Assembly (NCBI RefSeq): GCF_001401755.1
Contig: NZ_KQ474102.1
Coordinates: 134,595-198,594, forward strand
Source of the DNA: Aquimarina longa SW024
Lineage (GTDB): Bacteria; Bacteroidota; Bacteroidia; Flavobacteriales; Flavobacteriaceae
Length of the DNA: 64,000 nucleotides
Direction: 5' to 3'
The notes below the pieces were generated by a model. It worked only from the letters and a program-made list of their open reading frames with translations, did not search any database and was not told the DNA's origin. This document shows, one piece after another, positions 52,983 to 62,428 of the stretch. Position numbers and translations under genes: made by a program. The first letter of the stretch is position 1. Every line of letters starts with the position of its first letter.

Positions 52983-53561
52983 TTAGTTTAGTTTTAATCC
53001 TAATTGTGTTATTTTTTTCAACCAATCTTCTCTGAACTTTAGATCAGATCCATTTATTGGACTGATATAAGTTATTTTTACAGGACTTATTCCACAATAC
53101 TCCAGTGTTCCTTTTTTAAATTGATGTATTACAGGGCTTTTCATAAATAAATAGTTATACCACTTTGGCGTATCTGATGTTATAATCACTCTAGCTGTTT
53201 TTCCTTTTAACAATTTTTCTGGCAACGCTTTTCCTTCGATTGGTTGATATGTTATACCTGGTAAAAAAGTGCGATCTATAAAACCCTTCATAAGTGCAGG
53301 AAGCCCAAACCACCATACCGGAAATACCCATACAATATGATCTGCTTTTTTAATTTTTTCTATTGTATCTACTAAATCAGGCTCTAACTCCATTCTCTGA
53401 GTATACCCATATTGCAAATTTGGATTAAATTGTAAATCTGCTATGTTTATTTGAGAAATAGCGCATTCTGTAGCATATGCTCCTGCTTTATAAGCTTCTG
53501 ATAGCGCATAATTAAAACTATTCTTATTAGGATTTCCATTTATTATTAATAATTGTTTCAT
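52983..53561 (-). CDS. NAD(P)H oxidoreductase, flavodoxin-like fold
   Basis: A 192-residue FMN/FAD-binding quinone-reductase-type protein (MdaB/KefF/NQO group): LIINGNPNKNSFNYALSEAY at the start for the phosphate loop, VWVFPVWWFGLPALMKGFIDR and GKTARVIITSD. It reduces quinones or nitro compounds with two electrons in the cytosol. The Crp-like regulator gene lies 64 bp upstream on the same strand, which may control it. Confidence 0.92.
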   Translation of the reverse strand: MKQLLIINGNPNKNSFNYALSEAYKAGAYATECAISQINIADLQFNPNLQYGYTQRMELEPDLVDTIEKIKKADHIVWVFPVWWFGLPALMKGFIDRTFLPGITYQPIEGKALPEKLLKGKTARVIITSDTPKWYNYLFMKSPVIHQFKKGTLEYCGISPVKITYISPINGSDLKFREDWLKKITQLGLKLN

Positions 53562-53625
53562 TCTTTTTTATTGTTTATTGAGTACAAAAAAAGAAACTAT
53601 TAATACAATCTTATAGGACATTTGT

Positions 53626-54189
53626 CTAATTCGAAAATGTCTTTCTTATTCGGCTTAAATGTCGCTGTGTAATCCCTAAATAAGATGCTAAATAATGTAA
53701 TGGAATTTGTTGAACATACTCTGGAGTATTATTTATAAGTTCTTCATATTTTTTTTCAGCTTTTTCTTTTTGCAAAAGAAAAATCCGTTTCTCCAACAAG
53801 ATATATTGTTGCTCAGCCAATATTTTAAATAGTAACAACCAATTCGTACTTGTACGTACTAATCGATCCATTTCTGATTTAGATATTACAAACAGTTCTA
53901 TAGCAGTCAAAGCCTGAATATTTTCTTCTGTCGGTTCTTTGGATATGTATGATGAATATGCAGTAATTAGATTACTAGGAAATGTAAAACAATAGGTTAC
54001 TTCTTCTCCAGAATCTAAATAGTAGAATGAACGAAAAATACCAGTAGATACAAATGCTAATTTATTACTGACATCTCCTTCTTTTATAAAAAAATCTCCT
54101 TTATTTAATATCTTATGTCTACCTAGCTTAAGAACCTCTTCAATCTCTTCATCCGTGAGAATATTAAACTCTTTTAAATACTCTTTCAT
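53626..54189 (-). CDS. Crp/Fnr-family transcriptional regulator
   Basis: A 187-residue protein: cyclic-nucleotide-binding-like domain (about 20-115, ILNKGDFFIKEGDVSNKLAFVSTGIFRSFY), a dimer helix, and a short C-terminal helix-turn-helix (YLASYLGITQRHLSRIRK). Key cAMP contacts are not evident, so the ligand is unknown. This compact form is the common Bacteroidota type. It lies just upstream of the oxidoreductase gene in the same direction. Confidence 0.9.
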   Translation of the reverse strand: MKEYLKEFNILTDEEIEEVLKLGRHKILNKGDFFIKEGDVSNKLAFVSTGIFRSFYYLDSGEEVTYCFTFPSNLITAYSSYISKEPTEENIQALTAIELFVISKSEMDRLVRTSTNWLLLFKILAEQQYILLEKRIFLLQKEKAEKKYEELINNTPEYVQQIPLHYLASYLGITQRHLSRIRKTFSN

Positions 54190-54320
54190 TTCGTTATGAT
54201 ATTCTTCTTTTGGGTATTCACAATTTTGAGCTTAATTATTTTTTAAAAACAGTAATTCTCTTTCATTTTTATTATGAAAAGATTTGAATTAAGATATTTT
54301 CACAAAAAGTTCTTAATATA

Positions 54321-54355
54321 AATAAGGGTGTTTGAATAATCAAAACACCCTTATT
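54321..54355 (-). terminator. Terminator after icmF
   Basis: AATAAGGGTGTTT pairs with AAACACCCTTATT around a 9-nt loop. It lies downstream of the icmF stop on the minus strand. Confidence 0.85.
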
Positions 54356-54416
54356 ATTCTTTTATTTATATTCTTTTTTATGATTTTTAAAAATACAACA
54401 GAAATTAAAAAAAGTA

Positions 54417-57400
54417 CTACATATTTCTACGATACTGTCCTCCTACTTCAAACAATGAAGCTGTAATTTGTCCTAAAGAACATTTCTTACAGACATCCAT
54501 CAAGGCTTCAAAAATATTATGATTATTGATTGCTTTTTGTTGTAGATCTTTTAACAAAGTTGTTGTATCGTCTGCATTGCCTTTATGAAATTCATTAAGC
54601 ATGGTAATTTGATACTCTTTTTCTTCTTCAGTAGCACGTATAACTTCTCCTGGTGTAACTGTTGGAGATCCTTTAGAGCTTAAAAATGTATTTACTCCTA
54701 TAATTGGAAACTCTCCATTATGTTTTAATGTTTCATAATACAAGCTTTCTTCTTGTATTTTACTACGTTGATACATTGTTTCCATAGCACCTAACACTCC
54801 TCCTCTTTCGGTGATCCTATCAAATTCTAGTAATACTGCCTCTTCTACTAGATCTGTAAGTTCTTCTATAATAAATGATCCCTGAATTGGGTTTTCATTT
54901 TTAGCCAACCCTAATTCTTTATTAATAATTAGTTGTATTGCCATTGCCCTACGTACAGACTCCTCTGTGGGAGTAGTTATTGCCTCATCATACGCATTGG
55001 TATGCAATGAGTTACAGTTATCATAGATTGCATATAATGCCTGTAATGTTGTACGGATATCATTAAAATCTATCTCTTGGGCATGTAGTGAACGCCCAGA
55101 GGTCTGAATATGATATTTTAACATCTGAGCTCTTGGGTTAGCACCATATTTTCCTTTTAAAGCTTTTGCCCATATCTTACGGGCTACACGTCCAATAACA
55201 GCATATTCGGGATCAATTCCATTGGAGAAAAAGAACGATAAGTTTGGACCAAATTTATTGATATCCATTCCACGACTTAAATAATACTCTACGTAGGTAA
55301 ATCCATTAGATAATGTTAATGCTAATTGAGTAATAGGATTTGCTCCTGCTTCTGCGATATGGTATCCTGAAATCGATACTGAATAGAAGTTCCGCACTTG
55401 TGTATCAATAAAATATTCTTGTACATCTCCCATCAATCTCAGTGCAAACTCTGTAGAGAATATACAGGTATTCTGGGCTTGATCTTCTTTAAGAATATCT
55501 GCTTGTATTGTTCCTCTTACTGTAGTTAACGTTTTTACTTTTATATCTTCATAAACAGCTGCTGGTAGTACTTGATCTCCTGTTACCCCTAGAAGTAATA
55601 ATCCTAATCCATCATTACCTTCAGGAAGTTCTCCTTGATATTCTGGGCGTTTTACTCCTTTTGCCTCATATATCGCTTTAATCTTAGTCTCTACCTCAGA
55701 CTCTAAGTTATTTTCTTTAATATATTTTTCACAATTTTGATCGATTGCGGCATTCATAAAAAATGCTAGTAACATTGGCGCAGGACCATTAATAGTCATA
55801 CTTACTGAAGTCATCGCATGGGTTAAATCAAATCCTGAGTATAATTTCTTTGCATCATCTAAGCAACAAATAGATACTCCCGCATTACCTATTTTACCAT
55901 AGATATCTGGTCTTGGATCTGGATCACTACCATAGAGTGTCACAGAATCAAAAGCTGTAGAAAGTCGCTTAGCTGGCATTCCTAAACTTACGTAATGAAA
56001 ACGGCGATTGGTTCGTTCTGGTCCTCCTTCTCCTGCAAACATACGCGTTGGGTCTTCTCCTGTACGTTTAAAAGGGTATAATCCTGATGCATAAGGAAAC
56101 TCTCCTGGTACATTTTCTTGTAATGACCATTGTAAGATATCACCCCAAGCTTTATATTTTGGTAGTGCTACTTTAGGGATTTGAGTATGTGATAGAGATT
56201 CTGTATGAGTTTCTATTTTAATTTCTTTATCTCTTACTTTAAATGAATAAATAGGATCTTTATACTTTTTAACTTTAGCATCCCAACTTGTAATAATTTC
56301 CCAATTATAAGGATCGAGATTAAGTTTTACTCTATCAAATTCTGCCAAAAGTAGTTTTAAAAATGCTGTATTCTCTTCTGATTGAGCATTTTTAAAACTT
56401 TCTTCTTCAATACCACTTTTTGATAAAGCTACCGTAGTTTCTGCTACGCTACAGATTGTTTTGTAAATCCCATATAGTTTTTGAGCTACTTCAACTTGTA
56501 TACTTGTGGTTTTATCATATGCCCTGTTATTCTCAGAGATTTCTGATAAATATCGAGTTCTATTTGGTGGAATAACAAATATCTTTTCAGACATTTCTTT
56601 AGAAATATGAAAGCCTGATTCTAATGATGCTTCGGTTTTTTCTACAATTTTATCCATGATTGCCTTATACAAGGTATTCATACCTGGATCATTAAATTGT
56701 GATGCAATGGTGCCATACACTGGTAACTCATCTTGTGGAATATCCCATAAGTTATGATTACGCATGTATTGTTTTTTTACATCACGTAATGCATCCAGAG
56801 AGCCTCTTTTATCAAATTTATTGATTGCTACCAAATCTGCAAAATCGAGCATATCAATTTTTTCTAATTGCGTTGCCGCACCAAATTCTGGTGTCATTAC
56901 ATATAGAGAAGTATCACTATGCTCCAAAATTTCGGTATCAGATTGTCCTATTCCTGAGGTTTCAAGAATAATCAGATCAAACTCTGCTGCTTTGAGCACT
57001 TCTATTGCTTCTGATACATACTTAGAAAGTGCTAAATTAGATTGACGTGTGGCTAGAGAACGCATGTATACTCTTGGAGAATTTATTGCATTCATTCGTA
57101 TTCGATCTCCTAGTAAAGCTCCTCCTGTCTTACGTTTAGAAGGATCTACAGAAATTAATCCAATAGTCTTTTTAGGAAAATCAATCAGAAATCGCCGTAC
57201 TAATTCATCTACTAATGAAGATTTACCCGCTCCTCCTGTACCTGTGATTCCTAATACTGGAGTTTTGGACGTTTTGTTTTTTGTATGTATCTGATCTAAA
57301 GCATCTTTAGCAACTTCTGGAAAATTTTCTGCTGCAGAGATGATACGGGCAATAGCTCCTATTTGTTTTTCTTCTAAATGATTTACCTCTCCATTAAGGC

Positions 57401-57848
57401 TATCTCCAATAGGAAAATCTGCTCTTTTTACTAAGTCATTAATCATCCCTTGTAACCCTAACGCTCTACCATCATCAGGGGAATAAATACGAGTAACTCC
57501 ATAATCCATCAACTCTTTAATCTCTTCTGGAAGGATTACTCCTCCTCCTCCTCCAAATATTTTTATATGGGTTGCTTTTTTTTCTTTAAGCAAATCATAC
57601 ATATATTTAAAATATTCAGTGTGACCTCCTTGGTAAGAAGTCATCGCAATAGCATTAGCATCTTCTTGTATAGCACAGTTTACAACCTCTTCTACACTAC
57701 GATCATGCCCTAAATGAATAACTTCGACTCCGGTAGATTGTATAATACGACGCATAATATTGATTGCTGCATCATGACCGTCAAACAATGAAGCTGCTGT
57801 GACGATTCTTACTTTATTCTTGGGTGTATACGGTGCTGTTTGTTCCAT
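54417..57848 (-). CDS. icmF: IcmF-type fused acyl-CoA mutase
   Basis: A 1,143-residue fusion. The N-terminal B12-binding domain has DGHDAA (23-28, His25 as lower ligand) and [12 protein letters not shown] MeaI-type GTPase chaperone follows (about 195-420, Walker A GTGGAGKS at 203-210, NKFDKRG). The C-terminal TIM-barrel mutase (about 560-1,110) carries [16 protein letters not shown] and [11 protein letters not shown]. IcmF enzymes interconvert isobutyryl- and butyryl-CoA (or pivalyl-CoA relatives) with a built-in repair GTPase. The architecture is diagnostic; substrate preference is not read from sequence. Confidence 0.93.
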   Translation of the reverse strand: MEQTAPYTPKNKVRIVTAASLFDGHDAAINIMRRIIQSTGVEVIHLGHDRSVEEVVNCAIQEDANAIAMTSYQGGHTEYFKYMYDLLKEKKATHIKIFGGGGGVILPEEIKELMDYGVTRIYSPDDGRALGLQGMINDLVKRADFPIGDSLNGEVNHLEEKQIGAIARIISAAENFPEVAKDALDQIHTKNKTSKTPVLGITGTGGAGKSSLVDELVRRFLIDFPKKTIGLISVDPSKRKTGGALLGDRIRMNAINSPRVYMRSLATRQSNLALSKYVSEAIEVLKAAEFDLIILETSGIGQSDTEILEHSDTSLYVMTPEFGAATQLEKIDMLDFADLVAINKFDKRGSLDALRDVKKQYMRNHNLWDIPQDELPVYGTIASQFNDPGMNTLYKAIMDKIVEKTEASLESGFHISKEMSEKIFVIPPNRTRYLSEISENNRAYDKTTSIQVEVAQKLYGIYKTICSVAETTVALSKSGIEEESFKNAQSEENTAFLKLLLAEFDRVKLNLDPYNWEIITSWDAKVKKYKDPIYSFKVRDKEIKIETHTESLSHTQIPKVALPKYKAWGDILQWSLQENVPGEFPYASGLYPFKRTGEDPTRMFAGEGGPERTNRRFHYVSLGMPAKRLSTAFDSVTLYGSDPDPRPDIYGKIGNAGVSICCLDDAKKLYSGFDLTHAMTSVSMTINGPAPMLLAFFMNAAIDQNCEKYIKENNLESEVETKIKAIYEAKGVKRPEYQGELPEGNDGLGLLLLGVTGDQVLPAAVYEDIKVKTLTTVRGTIQADILKEDQAQNTCIFSTEFALRLMGDVQEYFIDTQVRNFYSVSISGYHIAEAGANPITQLALTLSNGFTYVEYYLSRGMDINKFGPNLSFFFSNGIDPEYAVIGRVARKIWAKALKGKYGANPRAQMLKYHIQTSGRSLHAQEIDFNDIRTTLQALYAIYDNCNSLHTNAYDEAITTPTEESVRRAMAIQLIINKELGLAKNENPIQGSFIIEELTDLVEEAVLLEFDRITERGGVLGAMETMYQRSKIQEESLYYETLKHNGEFPIIGVNTFLSSKGSPTVTPGEVIRATEEEKEYQITMLNEFHKGNADDTTTLLKDLQQKAINNHNIFEALMDVCKKCSLGQITASLFEVGGQYRRNM

Positions 57849-57892
57849 TGATAATAAAAAGTAGTTTTAATGTTGCTAATTTACGAAATATG

Positions 57893-57946
57893 CATCAAAA
57901 AGGATTATTTTTTTAGAATTATCTAATTTATTTAATCCTTTTGATG
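57893..57946. repeat. Imperfect inverted repeat between icmF and purU
   Basis: CATCAAAAAGGATTA (57893-57907) faces TAATCCTTTTGATG (57933-57946). The 13-nt core AATCCTTTTGATG appears again at 59052-59064 beyond purU. It could be an operator or structured leader. Confidence 0.5.
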
Positions 57947-58129
57947 TATTCATTATTTATCGTTTAAATTTAATAAGCATATCTCCTTATTTTTTAAACA
58001 TTCTGCAATACCTCTGCTTACTATTTTTTAAATCCATAAAAGCAAGGGTATCAGATACATCTTAACTGTAAATAATCCGAAAAATTATTTCAATTATACT
58101 AAGTTTATATCTTAAAGATACTTTTACAA

Positions 58130-58984
58130 ATGAAAAAAACAACTTTATTAATCAATTGTCCTGATAAAAAAGGAATTATTGCAACTGTTACTAACTTCAT
58201 TTTATCCAAAAAAGGAAATACTGTTTATATAGAACAGCATGTAGATCGCGAATTGAAAGAATTCTTTATGAGATTAGAATGTGAATTCGATCAGGATGAA
58301 GAAAAACTAACTTTATTCAAAGAATCATTTAATACAAATGTTGCAAAAGATTATAATATGCATTGGAAGATGTATAATACCGAAAAAAAACCAAAGATGG
58401 CTCTTTTTGTTTCTAAATATGATCATTGTTTGTATGATATTTTAGGAAGACATGCTTCTGGTGAATTAAAGGTAAAGATTCCTATTATTATAAGTAATCA
58501 TAAGGATCTTAAATCTATTGCGGATGCTTTTAATATTCCGTTTAAGCATATTCCGGTAACAAAAACTACAAAAAAAGAAGCTGAGACACAACAACTAGAG
58601 CTTCTAAAGGAACATAAAATTGATTTTATCGTTTTGGCAAGATATATGCAAATTTTATCTCCTAATTTTGTTGATCAATTCCCTCATAAGATTATTAATA
58701 TTCATCATTCTTTTTTACCAGCATTCCCTGGAGCAAAACCTTATCATTCTGCCTATAAAAGAGGAGTAAAAATTATAGGTGCAACAAGCCACTATGTAAC
58801 TTCGGATCTGGATGAAGGTCCTATTATTGAGCAAGAAATCGTTCGTGTATCACATATTCATAATGTACGGGATTTTATCCTTAAAGGTCGTGACCTTGAA
58901 AAAATTGTATTATCTCGGGCTATTAAACATCATATCGAAAGAAAAGTATTGGTATATAACAATAAGACTGTAATTTTTTCGTAA
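58130..58984 (+). CDS. purU: Formyltetrahydrofolate deformylase
   Basis: A 284-residue enzyme: N-terminal ACT domain (about 5-80, LLINCPDKKGIIATVTNFIL) and formyltransferase-like catalytic domain (about 85-284) with the Asn-His-Asp site (INIHHSFLPAFPG and TSDLDEGPII). It hydrolyses 10-formyl-THF to formate and THF in the cytosol, supplying formate for purine synthesis and balancing the C1 pool. The ACT domain suggests regulation by Met/Gly. A TACTTTTA box lies 3 bp upstream of the start codon, too close for certainty. Confidence 0.95.
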   Translation: MKKTTLLINCPDKKGIIATVTNFILSKKGNTVYIEQHVDRELKEFFMRLECEFDQDEEKLTLFKESFNTNVAKDYNMHWKMYNTEKKPKMALFVSKYDHCLYDILGRHASGELKVKIPIIISNHKDLKSIADAFNIPFKHIPVTKTTKKEAETQQLELLKEHKIDFIVLARYMQILSPNFVDQFPHKIINIHHSFLPAFPGAKPYHSAYKRGVKIIGATSHYVTSDLDEGPIIEQEIVRVSHIHNVRDFILKGRDLEKIVLSRAIKHHIERKVLVYNNKTVIFS

Positions 58985-59051
58985 AAAATGAATATATTCT
59001 ATGTAGTATATGTAAACATCATAAGTTAGTTTTCTGCAATGATTTATAAAA

Positions 59052-59064
59052 AATCCTTTTGATG
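59052..59064 (+). repeat. Third copy of AATCCTTTTGATG, downstream of purU
   Basis: It is identical over 13 nt to the core of the inverted repeat at 57893-57946 and has a similar flank (TATTCATT against AATCATT). It lies in the gap 58985-59230, which holds nothing else obvious except a -7 box. Confidence 0.5.
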
Positions 59065-59184
59065 AATCATTTTTATATCAAAAAATTAAAATAGATCCTA
59101 TTAAAGATCTAATTTTGCTATTATATGCTCTAATTAATAGTTTATAAAATTAAATAATGATTTACTATATATTCTAGTTGGCAT

Positions 59185-59192
59185 TAAGTTTG
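59185..59192 (+). promoter_or_regulatory. -7 promoter box for the DUF4197 gene
   Basis: TAAGTTTG is an exact TAnnTTTG, 38 bp before the start codon. There is no clear -33. Confidence 0.5.
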
Positions 59193-59230
59193 ATAACCAC
59201 AAATCATAATATTTTAACCTCATATCTAAC

Positions 59231-59953
59231 ATGAAATTAATGAAACATTTTTTTATAGTACTTGCGCTATTTTTAGTATCTAGTTGTGCAGAACTTCAAC
59301 AAGTAGTAAATAGTCTTCCACAAACAACAGGAGGAGGTTTTGGTATAAGTAATATTGATATCGCCAATGGATTGCGAGAAGCACTAGATAATGGAATTGA
59401 TAAACAAGTGACCAAACTTACTCAAAGAGATGGTTTTTATAGAAATCAACTTGTTAAAATTTTATTGCCTCAAGAATTGCAAAAAGTTGACAAAACTCTA
59501 AGAGACATTGGATTGAGCAAGCTTGCTGATGAAGGTCTAAAAGTAATTAATCGTGCCGCAGAAGATGCTGTAAAAGAAGCAACTCCAATATTTGTAAATA
59601 CTGTAAGACAAATCACATTTACTGATGCTAAGCAAATTCTTCTAGGTAATAATAACGCTGCTACTCAATTCTTAAAAAACAAAACTCGTAGTCAATTATA
59701 TCAAAAATTTTCTCCGGTAATTAGCAAATCATTTGCTAAAGTAGGAGCTGATAAAATCTGGTCTAATATTATCTCTAAATATAATGCTATCCCACTTACT
59801 AAAAATGTTAATCCTGATTTAACAGACTATGTAACTAACGAAGCTCTTAAAGGAGTTTACACTATGATTGCTGTAGAAGAAGAAGCCATTAGAACTAAAT
59901 TAAGCTCTAGAACCACTGATCTATTAAGAAGAGTATTTGCTTTACAAGATTGA
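59231..59953 (+). CDS. DUF4197 lipoprotein
   Basis: A 240-residue protein; starts at residue 1 or at Met4 (59240) are both possible. Lipobox VSSC, lipidated near residue 19. The rest is helical: GFGISNIDIANGLREALDNGIDKQVTKL near the start, RAAEDAVKEATPIFVNTVRQITFTDA in the middle and VNPDLTDYVTNEALKGVYTMIAVEEEAIR at the end, which together define DUF4197. The function is unknown; the envelope location is predicted. It carries its own promoter box. Confidence 0.9.
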   Translation: MKLMKHFFIVLALFLVSSCAELQQVVNSLPQTTGGGFGISNIDIANGLREALDNGIDKQVTKLTQRDGFYRNQLVKILLPQELQKVDKTLRDIGLSKLADEGLKVINRAAEDAVKEATPIFVNTVRQITFTDAKQILLGNNNAATQFLKNKTRSQLYQKFSPVISKSFAKVGADKIWSNIISKYNAIPLTKNVNPDLTDYVTNEALKGVYTMIAVEEEAIRTKLSSRTTDLLRRVFALQD

Positions 59954-60045
59954 TTACCAATCCAATAATAGTTTATTATGTTATTTTTATCACAACTTTA
60001 GGTTATCTTAACTGACTATTAAGAAATCTCTTTTTCTTTATCAAG

Positions 60046-60053
60046 TATCTTTG
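60046..60053 (+). promoter_or_regulatory. -7 promoter box for the Lacal_2735 gene
   Basis: TATCTTTG fits TAnnTTTG, 24 bp before the start codon. Confidence 0.45.
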
Positions 60054-60077
60054 TACTGCTATTGAAATTAGAAGAAA

Positions 60078-60263
60078 ATGTTTACGTGGTTAAAAAACAA
60101 AACTGAATTACAGAGATTACAGTATAATTACTGTAAACTTATGAAAAGTTCTTATAAATTAGCACTTACTAATAAGCAAAAAAGCGATCAGCTTCATGAA
60201 AGAGCTAATCAAATCATGCTTCAAATAAAAGAAATTGAAGGTCAAGGTCAGAGTGCTAGTTAA
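60078..60263 (+). CDS. Lacal_2735 family small protein
   Basis: A 61-residue helical protein (MFTWLKNKTELQRLQYNYCKLMKSSYKLALTN ...), matching the short Flavobacteriaceae family named Lacal_2735. It is basic at the start and Glu/Gln-rich at the end, with no signal or membrane segment. No function is known. It is bracketed by a promoter box and a hairpin terminator, which makes it a stand-alone gene. Confidence 0.85.
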   Translation: MFTWLKNKTELQRLQYNYCKLMKSSYKLALTNKQKSDQLHERANQIMLQIKEIEGQGQSAS

Positions 60264-60280
60264 TACTTTATTTTACAATA

Positions 60281-60334
60281 TATACTCTTTGATAAGTATA
60301 CTATAAATTTAGATCTTATTTATCAAAGAGTATA
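60281..60334. terminator. Hairpin between Lacal_2735 and btuF-like genes
   Basis: The 15-bp perfect stem TATACTCTTTGATAA/TTATCAAAGAGTATA has a 24-nt loop and lies between convergent stops. It has no strong U-run, so it is a less typical terminator. Confidence 0.65.
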
Positions 60335-60360
60335 AAGAGTATTACAATATGTAAATTGCT

Positions 60361-61152
60361 TTACAATGTTTCTTGAAGTTTTTTAAAATATGAAAATGCT
60401 TCTACTAACCGGGATCCGTACCATGAAAAATATTCTCCATCAACAAGAATAACTTTTGTAGTAGGATTATCATTATTTATTAGACGAATATGCTTTTCAG
60501 AAAATGGATATGGTTCTGAAGATAGTAATATCATATCTAAATCTTTAATTGCCCTTAATTCTTTTTCTGAAATTACAGGATATCGCTCTCTATCATCAAA
60601 AACATTGAGAAAACCATTTATTTTTAACATATAGTCTACAAAAGTATTTCTACCTACGGCCATATAAGGGTCTTTCCATATAAAATATGCCACACGCTTT
60701 TGAGGTCTCTTACAAATATAATTTTCAAAAGATTTTCGTTGTATTAGTATTTCAGATATCAGTATGCTTGCTTCTGTCTTTTTATCAAAGATATCTCCGT
60801 ATTGCTCAATCATTTCTATAACATCTGATATAGAAAAAATATCTGATACATGAACAGGATATTCTTTTTCCAACTGTTCTACGATCTCTTTAGTATTTTC
60901 TTCTTTATTACAAAGAATGATATCTGGATTTATTTCTTTGATTTTGTCATACTTGATGCTCTTAGTTCCACCTACGTTTATTTTTTGACTTTTTATAGTC
61001 TTGGGGTGCACACAAAACTTGGTTACTCCAACAATATGATCTTCTAACCCTAATGATACTAATAATTCTGTTTGAGAGGGAACTAAAGATACAATACGTT
61101 TTGGAGAATCTAATATTACAATCTCCCTTCCTAGTTGATCAAAACACTTCAT
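60361..61152 (-). CDS. BtuF-like helical-backbone metal receptor without a signal peptide
   Basis: A 263-residue class III periplasmic-binding-protein fold (Fe-siderophore/cobalamin family): DSPKRIVSLVPSQTELLVSLGLEDHIVGVT, INVGGTKSIKYDKIKEINPDIIL and DLDMILLSSEPYPF. No signal peptide or lipobox is present: the protein begins MKCFDQLGREIVILDS and the fold starts right away. No transporter genes adjoin it. It may be cytosolic, salvage-related, or exported by a non-classical route. Convergent with the Lacal_2735 gene. Confidence 0.85.
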   Translation of the reverse strand: MKCFDQLGREIVILDSPKRIVSLVPSQTELLVSLGLEDHIVGVTKFCVHPKTIKSQKINVGGTKSIKYDKIKEINPDIILCNKEENTKEIVEQLEKEYPVHVSDIFSISDVIEMIEQYGDIFDKKTEASILISEILIQRKSFENYICKRPQKRVAYFIWKDPYMAVGRNTFVDYMLKINGFLNVFDDRERYPVISEKELRAIKDLDMILLSSEPYPFSEKHIRLINNDNPTTKVILVDGEYFSWYGSRLVEAFSYFKKLQETL

Positions 61153-61278
61153 ATATCTAATTAAATTACTGTAACCCCGCCTTCAAAATACTCATAAACA
61201 CTTAATTAATAGCTATTTAATTAGGAATTCTGATATAATTTCCCTAAATTGTACATTATGAATTAAAATCTTGGGGCT

Positions 61279-61395
61279 ATGGATTCAGTGTTACTTAACG
61301 TTGTCATTTATGGTATAATGGCATTTTTTATTATTTTTATTGCATACGGACTTTATGGATATGCAAGACAAGTGTTTAACGCCAATAGACATTAA
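61279..61395 (+). CDS. 38-residue single-helix membrane peptide
   Basis: ATG 61279 to TAA 61395 encodes a 38-residue peptide: MDSVLLNVVIYGIMAFFI, then IFIAYGLYGYARQ and VFNANRH. Residues 5-27 form one membrane helix with a basic end (AR...NR-H) on the inside. A terminator (61413-61450) follows 18 bp later, and nothing else explains this 426-bp gap (61153-61578). The peptide resembles small membrane subunits (for example oxidase-associated peptides), but no family is identified. Confidence 0.6.
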   Translation: MDSVLLNVVIYGIMAFFIIFIAYGLYGYARQVFNANRH

Positions 61396-61412
61396 TATTT
61401 CTATTGTATTAA

Positions 61413-61450
61413 AGAAGGAACAAAGGTACTATTACATTTGTTCCTTTTTT
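61413..61450 (+). terminator. Terminator after the 38-residue peptide gene
   Basis: AAGGAACAAA pairs with TTTGTTCCTT around a 12-nt loop, followed by TTTT. Confidence 0.85.
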
Positions 61451-61578
61451 AATATTAAATAATAGTACTTAAAAAAGTCTTTAATCTATATCATAATAAA
61501 TTCTAAAAATATACTCCCAAAAAGAAATATCTTGGTTTCTAAGCATATGTATAAAATTCATAATTCTTGAATAAGAGA

Positions 61579-62400
61579 TTAATTATTATTTTTTAAAATT
61601 TCTTCCATCTGTGTTTGTAACTCTAATGCTTTATCGAGTGCTGCACTAGCATAATCTACATCACTAGAAGCATATATAATTCCTCTAGAGGAATTTATTA
61701 ATAATCCGACCTGATCATTCATCCCATATGTACATACATCCTGTAAATTACCTCCCTGTGCTCCAACGCCAGGAACTAATAGAAAACTATCTGGTATAAT
61801 TTTTCTTATATCTGATAAGTATTCTGCTTTAGTAGCTCCAACTACATACATCAAGTTTTCTGAATTCTTATAAGATTTAGATACTTCTAATACTTTTTTA
61901 TATAATTCTTTTTCTTCTAAGTTTTTTGTCTGGAAATCAAATGCACCTTGATTAGAAGTTAATGCAAGTAATATTGTATGCTTATCAGTAAACTCTAAAA
62001 ATGGTTCTACAGAATCTTTACCCATGTAAGGAGCTACAGTAACCGAATCAAACTCTAGATCTTCTAAAAAGGCTTTAGCATACATTCTACTCGTATTTCC
62101 TATATCCCCTCGCTTAGCATCGGCGATTGTAAAAACATCTGGATAATTGGTATTTAAATACCGAATAGTTTTTTCTAAAGATTTCCATCCTTTGATCCCA
62201 TAAGCTTCATAAAAAGCTGTATTAGGCTTATATGCCACTGCTAAACGATGTGTGGCATCAATGATTGCTTTATTAAACTCAAAAATAGGGTCTTCTTTAT
62301 CTAGTAAATGTTTGGGGATTCTATTTAAATCTACGTCTAATCCAATACAAAGAAATGATTTTTTCTTGTGTATTTGTTTAACAAGTTCTTGAGTTGTCAT
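61579..62400 (-). CDS. pyrF: Orotidine-5'-phosphate decarboxylase (type 2)
   Basis: A 273-residue OMP decarboxylase of the PyrF-2 group. The catalytic stretch [14 protein letters not shown] holds the Asp-Lys-Asp charge array; [14 protein letters not shown] at the start and PGVGAQGG plus [11 protein letters not shown] at the end bind phosphate and ribose. It makes UMP in de novo pyrimidine synthesis. It is 28 bp downstream of the LYS1-like gene, so they may be co-transcribed. Confidence 0.95.
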   Translation of the reverse strand: MTTQELVKQIHKKKSFLCIGLDVDLNRIPKHLLDKEDPIFEFNKAIIDATHRLAVAYKPNTAFYEAYGIKGWKSLEKTIRYLNTNYPDVFTIADAKRGDIGNTSRMYAKAFLEDLEFDSVTVAPYMGKDSVEPFLEFTDKHTILLALTSNQGAFDFQTKNLEEKELYKKVLEVSKSYKNSENLMYVVGATKAEYLSDIRKIIPDSFLLVPGVGAQGGNLQDVCTYGMNDQVGLLINSSRGIIYASSDVDYASAALDKALELQTQMEEILKNNN

Positions 62401-62428
62401 ATCCTATATTAACCTAGTTTATTAATGA

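Noticed and set aside
54417..57848. A standard methylmalonyl-CoA mutase large subunit
   Set aside because: The order B12 domain, GTPase, mutase in one chain is specific to IcmF-type fusions; methylmalonyl-CoA mutase has the B12 domain at its C terminus and no internal GTPase.
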